A stretch of DNA of 64,000 bases from Ectothiorhodospiraceae bacterium 2226 (lineage in GTDB: Bacteria; Pseudomonadota; Gammaproteobacteria; GCA-013348725), in contig CP054689.1 of the NCBI GenBank assembly GCA_013348725.1, positions 112,501-176,500 of the forward strand, in the 5' to 3' direction. Under the pieces are notes generated by a model, which worked only from the letters and a program-made list of their open reading frames with translations, made no database searches and was not told the DNA's origin. The translations under genes were made by a program, and so were the position numbers. This document shows positions 18,756-29,048 of the stretch, one piece after another. The stretch's first letter is position 1; each line of letters opens with the position of its first letter.

Positions 18756-19523
18756 ATGAGCGTAACCATCAAGACCCCCGAGGAAATCGAACACATGCGC
18801 CTCGCGGGCCGCCTCGCGGCCGACGTGCTGCACATGATTCGGCCCCACGTCGTGCCCGGCGTCACCACCGGGGAACTGGATCGGATCTGCCACGAGTACA
18901 TCGTCAACGAGCAGGACGCCATCCCGGCCCCGCTGAACTACCACGGCTTTCCCAAGTCGATCTGCACCTCGGTGAATCACCAGGTGTGCCACGGCATCCC
19001 CGGGGACCGCACGCTCAAGAACGGCGACATCGTGAACATCGACGTGACCGTCATCAAGAACGGCTTTCACGGCGATACCAGCAAGATGTTCATGGTGGGC
19101 GAGCCCTCCATCCTCGCGCAGCGTGTGTCCCGCATCGCCTACGAATGCATGCGCCTCGGCATCGAGATGGTGCGCCCGGGCGTACACCTCGGCGATATTG
19201 GCCACGCTATCCAGCACCATGCCGAGCGCCAAAACTGCTCCATCGTGCGCGAGTACTGCGGACACGGCATCGGGCGGCAGTTCCACGAGGACCCGCAGGT
19301 GCTGCACTATGGCACCCCCGGCACCGGCCTGGTGCTGGAGGAAGGCATGACCTTCACCATCGAGCCGATGGTCAATGCCGGCAAGCGCCAGGTGAAGCTG
19401 CTGCCGGACGGCTGGACGGTGGTCACCAAGGACAGGAGCCTGTCGGCCCAATGGGAACACACGATACTGGTGACGGCGGACGGCTTCGAGGTGCTGACGC
19501 GGCGCCCCGAGGACGACATCTGA
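18756..19523 (+). CDS. map: Methionine aminopeptidase, type I
   Basis: Removes the N-terminal Met from nascent proteins. The 255-residue protein has the pita-bread fold motifs: substrate-binding NYHGFPKSICTSVNHQVCHG, metal ligands in NIDVTVIKNGFHGDTSKMF (two Asp), CGHGIGRQFHEDPQVLHYG (His), FTIEPMVNAGK (Glu) and SAQWEHTILVT (Glu). Length matches type I enzymes without an N-terminal extension. Divergent from rpsB, as in E. coli. Confidence 0.97.
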   Translation: MSVTIKTPEEIEHMRLAGRLAADVLHMIRPHVVPGVTTGELDRICHEYIVNEQDAIPAPLNYHGFPKSICTSVNHQVCHGIPGDRTLKNGDIVNIDVTVIKNGFHGDTSKMFMVGEPSILAQRVSRIAYECMRLGIEMVRPGVHLGDIGHAIQHHAERQNCSIVREYCGHGIGRQFHEDPQVLHYGTPGTGLVLEEGMTFTIEPMVNAGKRQVKLLPDGWTVVTKDRSLSAQWEHTILVTADGFEVLTRRPEDDI

Positions 19524-22240
19524 ACAACAGCGAACCGCTGTTCGACCTCCGCGCCTTCAGCGCGGAGCTGGGGCAACGCGCGGCCTCGGAACGGATCGGC
19601 CTGTTTCGCGAGGCCCTGCAGCGTGCCAACCGCCTCGCCTTCGAGCGCTTCCGTGGCGGCGTGCCGGCGACCGAACTGGTCCCGGCGCGCGCCGGGGTGG
19701 TGGATCAGCTACTCGCCCAGGCCTACGAACTCACGCTCCAGAACCTCACCGACCCGCCGGCGCTGGTTGCGGTGGGCGGCTACGGCCGCAGCGAACTGCA
19801 CCCCGGCTCCGACATCGACCTGCTGATCCTGCTGCCCGAGTGCCCTGACGGCGAGGTGCGCCGCGCCGTGGAGCACTTCGTCACCTTCCTGTGGGACGTG
19901 GGCCTGGAGGTCGGCCATAGCGTGCGCACCGTGCAGGACTGCGTACAGGAGGCTGAACGCGACATCACCATCGCCACCAACCTCATGGAGGCGCGGCTGC
20001 TCGGGGGGCCCGCGGAGCTGTTCGCCCAGATGCGCGCCAGCATCGGCCCGGACCGCATCTGGCCAAGCAAGGCCTTCTTCGCCGCCAAGCTCGCCGAGCA
20101 GCAGGCCCGTCACCGCAAGTTCAACGACACAGCCTACAACCTCGAGCCGAACATCAAGGAGGGGCCCGGCGGCCTGCGTGACATCCAGATGGTCGGCTGG
20201 GTGGCCAAGCGCCACTTCGGCGCCCGCACGCTGCACGACCTGGTCGCACAAGGCTTTCTGACCGAGGCCGAGCACAGCGCGCTGATGGAAGGCCAGGCGT
20301 TTCTGTGGCAGATCCGCTTCGGGCTGCACATGCTCGCGGGGCGACGCGAGGACCGCCTGTTGTTCGATCACCAGCGCACGCTGGCGCAGCTGTTCGGCTA
20401 CCGGGATGATGCGGCGCGACTGGCGGTGGAGCACTTCATGAAGCGCTACTACCGGACCATCGGCCAGCTCTCGCGCCTCAACGAGTTACTGCTCCAGCTG
20501 TTCCGCGAGGAGATCTTGTACGCGGATGCCCCCGGCAACCCGGTGCCGATCAACAACCGCTTCCAGTCACGGCGCGGGTTTCTGGAGGCCCGCGACGAGC
20601 GCATCTTCCGGCGCTACCCCTTTGCCCTGCTGGAGGTCTTCCTGCTGATGGCGCAGCACCCGGAACTGCAGGGCGTGCGTGCCAACACGATCCGCCTGAT
20701 GCGCGACCACCGTCACTTGATCGACGAGCGTTTTCGCAACGACCTGCGCTGTCGCAGCCTGTTCATGGAGATCATCCGCCAGCCGCACGGCGTCACCCAC
20801 GAGCTGCGGCGCATGCACCGCTATGGGATCCTGGCCGCCTACCTGCCCACCTTCGGGCGCATCGTCGGCCAGATGCAGCACGACCTGTTCCACGTCTACA
20901 CCGTCGACGAGCACACCCTGTTCGTGATCCGCAACCTGCGCCGCCTCACCGTGCCGGAGCACCGCCACGAATTCCCGCGCCTGTCGGCCATCATGCTGCG
21001 CATCCCCAAGCCCGAACTGCTCTACCTCGCGGCCTTGTTTCACGACATCGCCAAGGGACGCGGGGGCGACCATTCCACCTTGGGCGCCGTGGATGCCGAG
21101 GCCTTCTGCACCGATCACGGCCTGTCGCTGTACGACACCCGTCTGGTCGTGTGGCTGGTGCGCAACCACTTGGTGCTGTCCAGCACCGCGCAGCGCAAGG
21201 ACATCCGCGATCCGGACGTCATCAACGGCTTCGCCGCCCAGATGGGCGACCAGACCCACCTGGACTATTTGTACCTATTGACTGTGGCGGACATCCGCGC
21301 CACCAGCCCGAGCCTGTGGAACGCCTGGAAGGACGCGCTGCTGCTGGAGCTGTACGAGGCCACCAAGCGCGCGCTGCGCCGCGGGCTGGAGAATCCCCTT
21401 GCGCAGTCCGAAGCGATTCGCGAAACGCGGGCCGAGGCGCGCGCCCAACTCGAGCGCGACGAGGTGGATCTTGCGCGCGTCGACCAGCTGTGGACGCGGC
21501 TCGAGGACGAGTACTTTCTGCGCTACGCGGTGGATGAAGTCGTGTGGCACGCGCACGGCATTCTGGCGCCGGGCATGCACCTGCCGCTGGTGCTGATCCG
21601 CCGCGAGTCGCAGCGCGGCGGAACGGAGATATTCATCTACACCCGGGCGCACGATCACCTGTTCGCACTCACCACGGCGGTGCTCGAACGCATGGGGCTG
21701 ACCGTCGTGGACGCGCGCATCATGCCCTCGCGCGACGGCTACACGCTGGACACCTTCATCGTGCTCGAAGAGAGCGGTGCGCCCATCAACAACGTCTATC
21801 GCCTGCACGAGATCACCCGCAATCTCGAAGACGCGCTGAGCCATCCCGCCGCCCGGCGTCCGGCGCGGATCGATCGGCGCGTCTCCCGGCAGCTCAAACA
21901 CTTCCCCACGCCGACCGAGGTGCACTTTCGCCAGGATGCGCGCGGCCAGTACACGGTCATGGAGGTGATCACCTCCGACCGCCCCGGTCTGCTGGCGCAC
22001 ATTGCGCGCGCCCTGCTCGCCTGCGGCGTGCGCCTGCAGAACGCAAAAATCGCTACCTTCGGTGAGCGGGCGGAGGATATCTTTTTCATCACCGACCGGG
22101 ACAACCGACCGCTGCTGCAGGAGACCACCCTCGGCGCACTGCGCGAGACGGTCCGCCAGGCGCTCGATGGCAGCGAATCCCCAGTGCCCACCTTCCCAGC
22201 CACGGCCCCCGCCCCCACCACGCCGGAAGGGCGCGCCTGA
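19520..22240 (+). CDS. glnD: Bifunctional uridylyltransferase/uridylyl-removing enzyme GlnD
   Basis: GlnD senses glutamine and adds or removes UMP on PII proteins, controlling nitrogen assimilation. About 906 residues, normal for the family: nucleotidyltransferase motif GGYGRSELHPGSDIDLLIL near 85-103, HD hydrolase motif HDIAKGRGGDHS near 506, and two C-terminal ACT domains (FALTTAVLERMGLTVVDARI, then ITSDRPGLLAHIARALLACG). No ATG, GTG or TTG lies at the expected start. The best choice is CTG at 19520-19522, overlapping the map stop as CTGA with GAGGA six bases upstream. The alternative is ATG at 19451, which would overlap map by 73 bases. Confidence 0.93.
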   Translation: MNNSEPLFDLRAFSAELGQRAASERIGLFREALQRANRLAFERFRGGVPATELVPARAGVVDQLLAQAYELTLQNLTDPPALVAVGGYGRSELHPGSDIDLLILLPECPDGEVRRAVEHFVTFLWDVGLEVGHSVRTVQDCVQEAERDITIATNLMEARLLGGPAELFAQMRASIGPDRIWPSKAFFAAKLAEQQARHRKFNDTAYNLEPNIKEGPGGLRDIQMVGWVAKRHFGARTLHDLVAQGFLTEAEHSALMEGQAFLWQIRFGLHMLAGRREDRLLFDHQRTLAQLFGYRDDAARLAVEHFMKRYYRTIGQLSRLNELLLQLFREEILYADAPGNPVPINNRFQSRRGFLEARDERIFRRYPFALLEVFLLMAQHPELQGVRANTIRLMRDHRHLIDERFRNDLRCRSLFMEIIRQPHGVTHELRRMHRYGILAAYLPTFGRIVGQMQHDLFHVYTVDEHTLFVIRNLRRLTVPEHRHEFPRLSAIMLRIPKPELLYLAALFHDIAKGRGGDHSTLGAVDAEAFCTDHGLSLYDTRLVVWLVRNHLVLSSTAQRKDIRDPDVINGFAAQMGDQTHLDYLYLLTVADIRATSPSLWNAWKDALLLELYEATKRALRRGLENPLAQSEAIRETRAEARAQLERDEVDLARVDQLWTRLEDEYFLRYAVDEVVWHAHGILAPGMHLPLVLIRRESQRGGTEIFIYTRAHDHLFALTTAVLERMGLTVVDARIMPSRDGYTLDTFIVLEESGAPINNVYRLHEITRNLEDALSHPAARRPARIDRRVSRQLKHFPTPTEVHFRQDARGQYTVMEVITSDRPGLLAHIARALLACGVRLQNAKIATFGERAEDIFFITDRDNRPLLQETTLGALRETVRQALDGSESPVPTFPATAPAPTTPEGRA

Positions 22241-22248
22241 GCCCGCGG

Positions 22249-22620
22249 TCAGCGCCCAACGAACTCCAGGCCGTTGCCGTCGGGGTCGCGGCAGAACACC
22301 GCCGCACGTCCCGAACGACTGCGCGTGAACGCGACGCCCGCGCCTTCGAGGGCGCGCACCACGGCCTCCACGTCCTGGACCTGCAACGCAACGTGCCGGT
22401 CGCGCCCGACATGCGCGGGGCGCCCAGCCACTGGATCGGGGTTCGGCAACTCCAGCAAATGGAGTTGCTGCGACCCCACCCGCAGCCACGCCCCGGGAAA
22501 GCCGAGGTCGGGGCGGGCCGGGTCGACCGCCAGCCCCAACACATCCCGATAGAACGCCAGGCTGCGCGCGGTATCCTGCACCAGCAGACTGGCATGCAGC
22601 AGGCTTTCAATCTGGATCAT
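22249..22620 (-). CDS. Glyoxalase/bleomycin-resistance (VOC) family protein
   Basis: A 123-residue single-module vicinal-oxygen-chelate protein. Features are HASLLVQDTARSLAFYRDVL at the N-terminus, HVGRDRHVALQVQDVEAVVR in the middle and FCRDPDGNGLEFVGR at the C-terminus, where the last Glu is the usual metal ligand; His9 and His of RHVAL could be others. The substrate cannot be told from sequence; lactoylglutathione lyases are usually longer and have other signatures. Its ATG overlaps the stop of the EamA gene upstream (ATGA), so the two are co-translated. Confidence 0.8.
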   Translation of the reverse strand: MIQIESLLHASLLVQDTARSLAFYRDVLGLAVDPARPDLGFPGAWLRVGSQQLHLLELPNPDPVAGRPAHVGRDRHVALQVQDVEAVVRALEGAGVAFTRSRSGRAAVFCRDPDGNGLEFVGR

Positions 22621-23492
22621 GGTTGCTTCTCCGTACGCCGAGTGCCAACGAGATAGGCGGCCAGGGCGATGAGTGCCCCGCCGACCCACTCGCGCAGCAA
22701 CACCACTTCGTCGGTGAGGACATGCGCCGACACCGCGCCCACCACGAGTTGCGATAGCAGAATCACCGCGGACAGGTGCACCGGCATGCGCGAGACGCCG
22801 TACTGCACCGCAACCGTCATCGCCACCATGACCACTGCCCCGAACACGAAACCGACCAGCACCGCGTAACCCAGCGGGGGTGCGGCGGCAGGCTCCGCCC
22901 CGACCGCCAGCAGCACCAGCGCAAAGGCCACCGCGCCCAGCCAGGCGACCGGCGCCTTTACCCGAATCGGCACCGACACCAGCCGGCGCACCGCGGTATT
23001 GGTGATGGCGAACGCCATCCCGGCGGACAGGGCCAGCCAGTCCGCGCGCGTCTGCGGCCAGGGCATGCCCGCCTGCGGCGACCACAGCATCACCGCGGCC
23101 CCTATAAGCGCAATCGCCAGCGCCAGCAGAAATGCGCGCGTGATGCGCTCGCCGAGAAAGGCCCACCCGAACAGCGTCGCCCAGGCCGGTGCCAGATAGA
23201 ACAGCAACATCACCCGCAGCACGTTGCCGTCCAGCATGGCGAGGATGAACATGGTGTTGGTCCACCCGCTGCCGAGGGCCACCACCGCGAGCAGGCCGGG
23301 GTAGCCGCGCAGATGCGACGCCTGCCCCCGCAGCATCGGCAAGGCGACCACCAGGGTGCCGCCGTAGATCACCAAGGCGGCCCACAAGCCGGGCACGCCG
23401 TGCGCCTCCAGCCAGCGCAACGGGTACCAGAACAGGCCCCACAACAGAGCGGCGAGCAGCAGGCTGAAGACGGACAGTCGGTGGGCGGCCAT
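22617..23492 (-). CDS. EamA/DMT-family transporter
   Basis: A 291-residue inner-membrane protein with ten predicted hydrophobic helices in two EamA repeats: LLLAALLWGLFWYPLRWLEA opens the first and AWLGAVAFALVLLAVGAE lies at the start of the second. The drug/metabolite transporter family exports amino acids, metabolites or drugs; the substrate is not predictable here. The last helix is followed by a short basic tail (TRRTEKQP). It shares a transcript with the downstream VOC protein and is divergent from dapC (62-base gap). Confidence 0.85.
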   Translation of the reverse strand: MAAHRLSVFSLLLAALLWGLFWYPLRWLEAHGVPGLWAALVIYGGTLVVALPMLRGQASHLRGYPGLLAVVALGSGWTNTMFILAMLDGNVLRVMLLFYLAPAWATLFGWAFLGERITRAFLLALAIALIGAAVMLWSPQAGMPWPQTRADWLALSAGMAFAITNTAVRRLVSVPIRVKAPVAWLGAVAFALVLLAVGAEPAAAPPLGYAVLVGFVFGAVVMVAMTVAVQYGVSRMPVHLSAVILLSQLVVGAVSAHVLTDEVVLLREWVGGALIALAAYLVGTRRTEKQP

Positions 23493-23554
23493 GGCTATCT
23501 ACTCTATACTACGCCGCTTTTCCAAGCGGCCCATGCGCCGCACCGTCCGGCGCG

Positions 23555-24757
23555 ATGCCCATGAATCCCGATATCGACAAGCTGCACCCCTATCCTTTCG
23601 AGCGCCTTGCCGCCCTCAAGGCCGGCGTGACGCCGCCGGCGGAGCTCGCGCACATTGCGCTGTCGATCGGGGAACCTCAGCATCCGGCGCCGGCCTTCGT
23701 GCGCGAGGCGCTGACGCAGGCCTTTCCGGACCTGGCGAAGTATCCCACCACCGCGGGCGGCGGTGCGCTGCGCTCGGCGATCGCCGCGTGGCTTACCCGG
23801 CGCTTCCGCCTGCCGGCCGAGAGCATCGACCCGCAGCGCCACGTCCTGCCGGTGGCCGGCACGCGCGAGGCCCTGTTCGCGTTCGCGCAGGCGGTGGTGG
23901 ACCGCCGCCGGGATCCCCTGGTGCTGATGCCGAACCCCTTCTACCAGATCTACGAGGGGGCGGCGCTGCTCGCCGGGGCCGAACCTTATTACCTCAACAC
24001 CCCTGCCGCGAGCGGCTTTAGGCCCGATTTCTCCGCCGTGCCGGATGAGGTCTGGGCGCGTTGCCAACTGCTCTATGTATGCTCGCCGGGCAATCCCGCC
24101 GGTGCGGTGATGGGCGTGGAGGACTACGCGCAGCTGCTGGCGCTCGCCGACGCGCACGACTTCGTGATCGCGGCCGACGAGTGCTACAGCGAGCTATACC
24201 CCGACGAGGCCACCCCGCCCACCGGTCTGCTGGAGGCGGCCGCCGCCCTCGGACGGACGGATTACCGCCGCTGCGTGGTGTTCCACAGCCTCTCCAAGCG
24301 CTCCAATCTGCCGGGGCTGCGCTCCGGTTTCGTGGCCGGCGATGCCGAGGTGCTGCGGCGCTTCCTGCGCTACCGCACCTACCACGGCTGCGCACTGCCG
24401 CTGCCGACGCAGGCGGCCAGCACCGCGGCCTGGTCGGATGAGCAGCACGTGGTCGAGAACCGCGCGCGCTACCGGGAGAAGTTCGACGCGGTGCTGGAGA
24501 TCCTGCGCCCGGTCCTGGAGGTCGAGGCGCCGCAGGGCGGCTTCTATCTGTGGCCGCGCACCCCGGTGAACGACGAGCGTTTCGCGCGCGAGCTCTACGC
24601 CCAGGCGAACGTCACGGTGCTGCCCGGCCGTTACCTCTCGCGCCCGGCCCACGGCGCCGATCCGGGTGCCGAGCACGTGCGCATGGCCCTGGTGGCGCCG
24701 CTGGACGAGTGCATCGAGGCGGCGCGGCGCATCCGCCGCTTTGTCGAAGGCTTGTAA
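23555..24757 (+). CDS. dapC: N-succinyldiaminopimelate aminotransferase DapC
   Basis: Transaminates N-succinyl-2-amino-6-ketopimelate in the succinylase branch of lysine and meso-DAP synthesis. The 400-residue class I/II aminotransferase has LSIGEPQHPAP at the substrate-binding N-terminus, KYPTTAGGGALRSAI, PNPFYQIYEGAALLAGAEPY, CSPGNPAGAVM, AADECYSELY, and the PLP lysine in HSLSKRSNLPGLRSGF near 247. The following genes (dapD, dapE) support DapC over a general aminotransferase. A second ATG six bases in (23561) is an equally good start. Confidence 0.93.
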   Translation: MPMNPDIDKLHPYPFERLAALKAGVTPPAELAHIALSIGEPQHPAPAFVREALTQAFPDLAKYPTTAGGGALRSAIAAWLTRRFRLPAESIDPQRHVLPVAGTREALFAFAQAVVDRRRDPLVLMPNPFYQIYEGAALLAGAEPYYLNTPAASGFRPDFSAVPDEVWARCQLLYVCSPGNPAGAVMGVEDYAQLLALADAHDFVIAADECYSELYPDEATPPTGLLEAAAALGRTDYRRCVVFHSLSKRSNLPGLRSGFVAGDAEVLRRFLRYRTYHGCALPLPTQAASTAAWSDEQHVVENRARYREKFDAVLEILRPVLEVEAPQGGFYLWPRTPVNDERFARELYAQANVTVLPGRYLSRPAHGADPGAEHVRMALVAPLDECIEAARRIRRFVEGL

Positions 24758-24788
24758 CGGGCGCGCCGCTGGTTTGGTCGCCCGCCGC

Positions 24789-24813
24789 CGCGCATGCGAC
24801 AATGCGCGCTTTT
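24789..24813 (+). terminator. Weak terminator between dapC and dapD
   Basis: CGCGCAT, six-base loop, ATGCGCG, then CTTTT, 32 bases after the dapC stop and 35 before the dapD ATG. The stem has seven pairs and the tail four T residues. It may set dapD on partly separate expression. Confidence 0.4.
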
Positions 24814-24847
24814 CCATACGTCAGCTCACGCGCTACGGGGATGTACC

Positions 24848-25661
<814 letters not shown>

Positions 25662-25669
<8 letters not shown>

Positions 25670-26024
25670 CCCGGCGGTCCTGTTCGGCATCCGCAGCTGC
25701 GATACCGTGCGCAAGGCGCGCCGCTGGCTCGACCAGCGGGGCGTCGCCTATCGCTATCACGACCTGCGCGATGACGGTGTGGAACCTGCCGACTTGACCG
25801 CTTGGTGTGAAGCCCTGGGCTGGGAGGCGTTGCTCAACCGCCGCAGCACCACCTGGCGCGGCCTGACCGACACCCAGCGCGCGGCGGCGGGGGACGCCGA
25901 GGGAGCCTGTGCCCTGCTCCGCACTCATCCCACGCTCCTGCGCCGGCCGCTGCTGGCGGTCGACGGACGCTACTGGGCGGGGTTCGACGAGGCCGCCTAC
26001 CGCAGTCTGCTGGGCCAGAGTTGA
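25662..26024 (+). CDS. ArsC/Spx-family thioredoxin-fold protein (YffB-like)
   Basis: A 120-residue ArsC-fold protein with the N-terminal [20 protein letters not shown], in which the single Cys is the likely redox residue, then [10 protein letters not shown] and [17 protein letters not shown]. Homologues (YffB) lie directly upstream of dapE in many gammaproteobacteria; their role is not established, though a glutathione-dependent reductase activity has been proposed. It overlaps dapD by eight bases and precedes dapE by eleven, so it belongs to the dap operon. It is unlikely to be a true arsenate reductase: no ars genes are near and the arsenate-binding arginine pattern is not evident. Confidence 0.85.
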
Positions 26025-26035
26025 AGGAACATCCG

Positions 26036-27187
26036 ATGTGCAACAGCGACGCCGAATCGGCCACCCTGGCCCTTGCCAAGGAATTGATCTCCCGCGCCTC
26101 CGTCACGCCGGAGGACGCCGGCTGCCAGCGCCTGATCGCCGAGCGGCTCGCGCCGCTGGGCTTCGTGGCCGAGCACCTGCGCTTTGGTGAGGTGGACAAT
26201 CTGTGGCTGCGTCGGGGCACCGAGGGGCCGCTGTTCGTGTTCGCCGGCCACACCGATGTGGTGCCCGCCGGACCGCTGGAGCTATGGGACTCCCCGCCCT
26301 TCGAGCCCACGCTGCGCGATGGGATGCTCTACGGCCGGGGCGCGGCCGACATGAAGGGCTCGCTGGCGGCCATGGTGACCGCCTGCGAGCAGTTCCTGCG
26401 CGCCGATAGCACCCCGCGCGGCTCCATCGCCCTCCTGCTCACCTCGGACGAGGAAGGTCCGTCGATCAACGGGACGGTGAAAGTGGTCGAGTGGCTGCAG
26501 GCGCGCGGCACCGCCATCGACTGGTGCGTCGTCGGCGAACCCTCGAGCAGCCGGCGCTTGGCCGATACCGTCAAACACGGCCGACGCGGCTCGTTGAGCG
26601 GCACCCTCACCGTGCACGGCACGCAGGGTCACGTGGCCTATCCCGAGCTGGCCGAGAACCCCATCCATTGCCTGGCACCCGCGCTCGCCGAACTCTGCGC
26701 CCGGCGGTGGGACGAAGGCACCGCCGACTTCCCGCCCACGACCTTCCAGGTGTCGAACATCCAGGCCGGGACCGGTGCCACCAACGTGATCCCGGGCAGC
26801 CTGCAGGCGCAGTTCAATTTCCGCCACTCCACCGCCACCACGCAGGAGCAGCTGCGCATCGAGGTCGAGCAGGTGCTGCAGCGCCATGGCCTGCGCTACA
26901 CGCTGCAGTGGACGAGTTCCGGGCAGCCGTTTCTCACCCGCACGGGCGAGTTGTTGGACGCGGTGCGGGCCGCCGCCGAAGAGGTGGTGGGTATCGTGCC
27001 GCAGGCCTCGACCGCCGGTGGCACCTCCGACGGCCGCTTCATCGCGCCGACGGGCGCGCAGGTGGTCGAGCTCGGCCCGGTCAACGCCAGTATCCACAAG
27101 GTGAACGAGTGTGTAGCGGCGACCGACCTGGACGACCTGGCGCGCATCTATCAGGGCGTTCTCGCCCGGCTGGTCGGTTCCGCCTGA
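26036..27187 (+). CDS. dapE: Succinyl-diaminopimelate desuccinylase DapE
   Basis: Zinc-dependent hydrolase that releases succinate to give LL-DAP. The 383-residue M20 peptidase-fold protein has metal and catalytic residues in [39 protein letters not shown] (catalytic Glu pair) and the final ligand in [10 protein letters not shown]. The ATG at 26036 follows AAGGA at good spacing; an in-frame TTG at 26021 overlaps the preceding stop but has no binding site. It ends the dapCD operon and is convergent with the PilZ gene 20 bases on. Confidence 0.95.
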   Translation: MCNSDAESATLALAKELISRASVTPEDAGCQRLIAERLAPLGFVAEHLRFGEVDNLWLRRGTEGPLFVFAGHTDVVPAGPLELWDSPPFEPTLRDGMLYGRGAADMKGSLAAMVTACEQFLRADSTPRGSIALLLTSDEEGPSINGTVKVVEWLQARGTAIDWCVVGEPSSSRRLADTVKHGRRGSLSGTLTVHGTQGHVAYPELAENPIHCLAPALAELCARRWDEGTADFPPTTFQVSNIQAGTGATNVIPGSLQAQFNFRHSTATTQEQLRIEVEQVLQRHGLRYTLQWTSSGQPFLTRTGELLDAVRAAAEEVVGIVPQASTAGGTSDGRFIAPTGAQVVELGPVNASIHKVNECVAATDLDDLARIYQGVLARLVGSA

Positions 27188-27206
27188 TTTACAGGAATCC
27201 TGCGCT

Positions 27207-27539
27207 TTAGCGGATGTCCTCCTGGGCCTGCCCTTGCAGGTAGATGTATTCCTCGATGGCCTGAAAAGCGGCCCGATCGAAGGTGCGAAACATCAAGCCG
27301 GTCGCTTCCTCGGTGCGATGTACGACCACCGCCGGAAGCCGGTGACGACGCCTACGCCCCTTGTGCATCAACTCGAACTCGACATCGACGGGGGCGTGCT
27401 CGGGGAGCTCGATACCGGCATCAACGCACATGCCCTCGAGCCCGATGTTGCGCGACCGGCTGCGCGCGATGGGCATTCCCCGGTGATACAGCAAAACATC
27501 GAGCTTGAGCGCCTTGCGCTTGCTCCAACGGTGCTCCAT
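27207..27539 (-). CDS. PilZ-domain protein
   Basis: A 110-residue single PilZ domain, the usual cyclic-di-GMP receptor fold. The first motif RxxxR is present (R4-R8 in HRWSKR). The second, canonically (D/N)xSxxG, reads NIGLEG at 31-36, with Gly in place of Ser, so binding may be weaker. It ends with a helix FDRAAFQAIEEYIYLQ, common after PilZ domains. The ATG at 27539 follows AAGGAGG at a four-base spacing. It lies downstream of the ExeA-like ATPase on the same strand (132-base gap) and may regulate export, motility or the nearby polysaccharide locus; this is inference. Confidence 0.85.
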   Translation of the reverse strand: MEHRWSKRKALKLDVLLYHRGMPIARSRSRNIGLEGMCVDAGIELPEHAPVDVEFELMHKGRRRRHRLPAVVVHRTEEATGLMFRTFDRAAFQAIEEYIYLQGQAQEDIR

Positions 27540-27671
27540 CTTGCCTCCTTGCAATAGACGCGCGCCTCCTGCGCGCGAGCGGTCGACACCGCCTCGGCGA
27601 GTGTACCGTCTCGGTCGCGGCGGGCCAAGCGGCCGCGGGGTGCGCGAGCAGAAGCGCCTGCAAGTAAAGGC

Positions 27672-29048
27672 TTAACCGAACGGAATCCAACCGCCGTAAA
27701 CGGCGGCGCCGGTAGCGATGACCACCGCCGACAACAGTCCGACGGTGAACCAGCCGATGCCCGTTCGGCGGTGCTCGACCACGGGCACGGGGCGCTCGTA
27801 GGCGATGTCAGGCCACGCGGGCATCTCAGGATGCGGTCCGGGGTGCTCTTCGGCTGCGGCCGGTCGCCGTTGCTCGCGACTGGGTCGCAGCGACTCGATG
27901 TCGCCGCCGGCCTTGGGCGCCGGCCTGGCCTTGGGCGCGACGCGCTCGATCTTCTCCAGCTGCGCCGCCAAGCGTTCGATCTCGGCGAGATCCTCGTCCA
28001 TCGATTTGCGCGGCTCCGGCATCGGCGGAACCTCAACCGGCCGTACCGCAGGCGCCGACGACGCCGGCGCCGGCGCGCGCTGCGATGACCGAGGCGGGGG
28101 CATCCGGTTCGCCTGCCGGTCCGCCGCGTGCCGGGCACCCTGCGTCCGAACACTCGCGCGAGGCGATGGGGACGCCATACCTGTGGCAGCATCCTCTTCA
28201 GCGTAAAGCAGGGGCGCGACGCCGCCGCCTATGCCGGCCACCGCGCGCGCCGCCGGCGTGCGCTTGCCGTGACTACGGTCGTACATGCGCGCAACGTCGT
28301 CTGCGTTCAAGCGGTGGCGCCCCTCGAGGCTCGCCCAGGTCAGCAGGCGGTCGCACAGGCTATTGATCTGCCTGGGCAGACCTTCGGTCCGTTGTGCAAT
28401 CTCCTCGAACAGTTCCGGCTCGAGTTGCGGGTCGCCCGCCCACCCCGCCGAACGGAGGCGGTACTGCACATACGAGCGCACACCCTCCGTGTCGAGCGGC
28501 TCGAGGCGCCGTTCGACCAGGCCGCTGCCTGCCAGCGCTCCGGCCCGCGCCCGCGACTCGTTCGCCCCGAACAGGACACAGGTGAGCGGCACCCGCGTCC
28601 CGCGGCGCAGGGCCGCGATACGTCCCAACTCATCCCACGCCAACGGCGGAAGCTCCTGAACATCGTCTATCAGCAGAAAGAGACGGCCGCCGCCTTGGGC
28701 CCTAGATTCAAGAAAGGTCTCGAACTCCTGCCACAGCTGCTCAGGTGCGCCGCGCGGCATCAACCCGAACAGTGGCGCGACCGCCCGAATCAAGGAATCG
28801 GCGGCGCTCGGCGTCTCCAGGGTGCGCGCCACGACCGGCGCATCCTCGGCTTCGGCAAGCAACTGCTGCGCCAGGGCCGTCTTGCCCACGCCCTTTGCGC
28901 CGGTGACCAATGCGACCGCCGCGCCGCCCGGAAGCCCCCGCTCCAGCCATGCCAGCACCTCCTCTCGCGCGTCGTTGCGGAAGAAGACCCCGGGTTCGGG
29001 CACCGCCAGAAAAGGGGAACCCCTTAATTTGTAATAGGACTCGTACAC
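27672..29048 (-). CDS. ExeA/MshM-like AAA+ ATPase with C-terminal membrane segment
   Basis: A 458-residue ATPase. The N-terminal MYESYYKLRGSPF and FFRN segments are typical of the ExeA family, whose members help assemble secretion, pilus or exopolysaccharide export machines. Walker A is GAKGVGKT (50-57), Walker B is LFLLIDDVQEL (D128, D129), and a winged helix LPRQINSLCDRLLTWA follows near 230. Residues 270-425 are Pro/Ala/Arg-rich and low complexity. A single hydrophobic helix near 432-452 (WFTVGLLSAVVIATGAAVYG) would anchor it in the inner membrane with the ATPase in the cytoplasm. The start is GTG at 29048 with AAGGAG nine bases upstream. A PEP-CTERM-locus ATPase is a related alternative, but no exosortase gene is in view. 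Confidence 0.75.
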   Translation of the reverse strand: MYESYYKLRGSPFLAVPEPGVFFRNDAREEVLAWLERGLPGGAAVALVTGAKGVGKTALAQQLLAEAEDAPVVARTLETPSAADSLIRAVAPLFGLMPRGAPEQLWQEFETFLESRAQGGGRLFLLIDDVQELPPLAWDELGRIAALRRGTRVPLTCVLFGANESRARAGALAGSGLVERRLEPLDTEGVRSYVQYRLRSAGWAGDPQLEPELFEEIAQRTEGLPRQINSLCDRLLTWASLEGRHRLNADDVARMYDRSHGKRTPAARAVAGIGGGVAPLLYAEEDAATGMASPSPRASVRTQGARHAADRQANRMPPPRSSQRAPAPASSAPAVRPVEVPPMPEPRKSMDEDLAEIERLAAQLEKIERVAPKARPAPKAGGDIESLRPSREQRRPAAAEEHPGPHPEMPAWPDIAYERPVPVVEHRRTGIGWFTVGLLSAVVIATGAAVYGGWIPFG

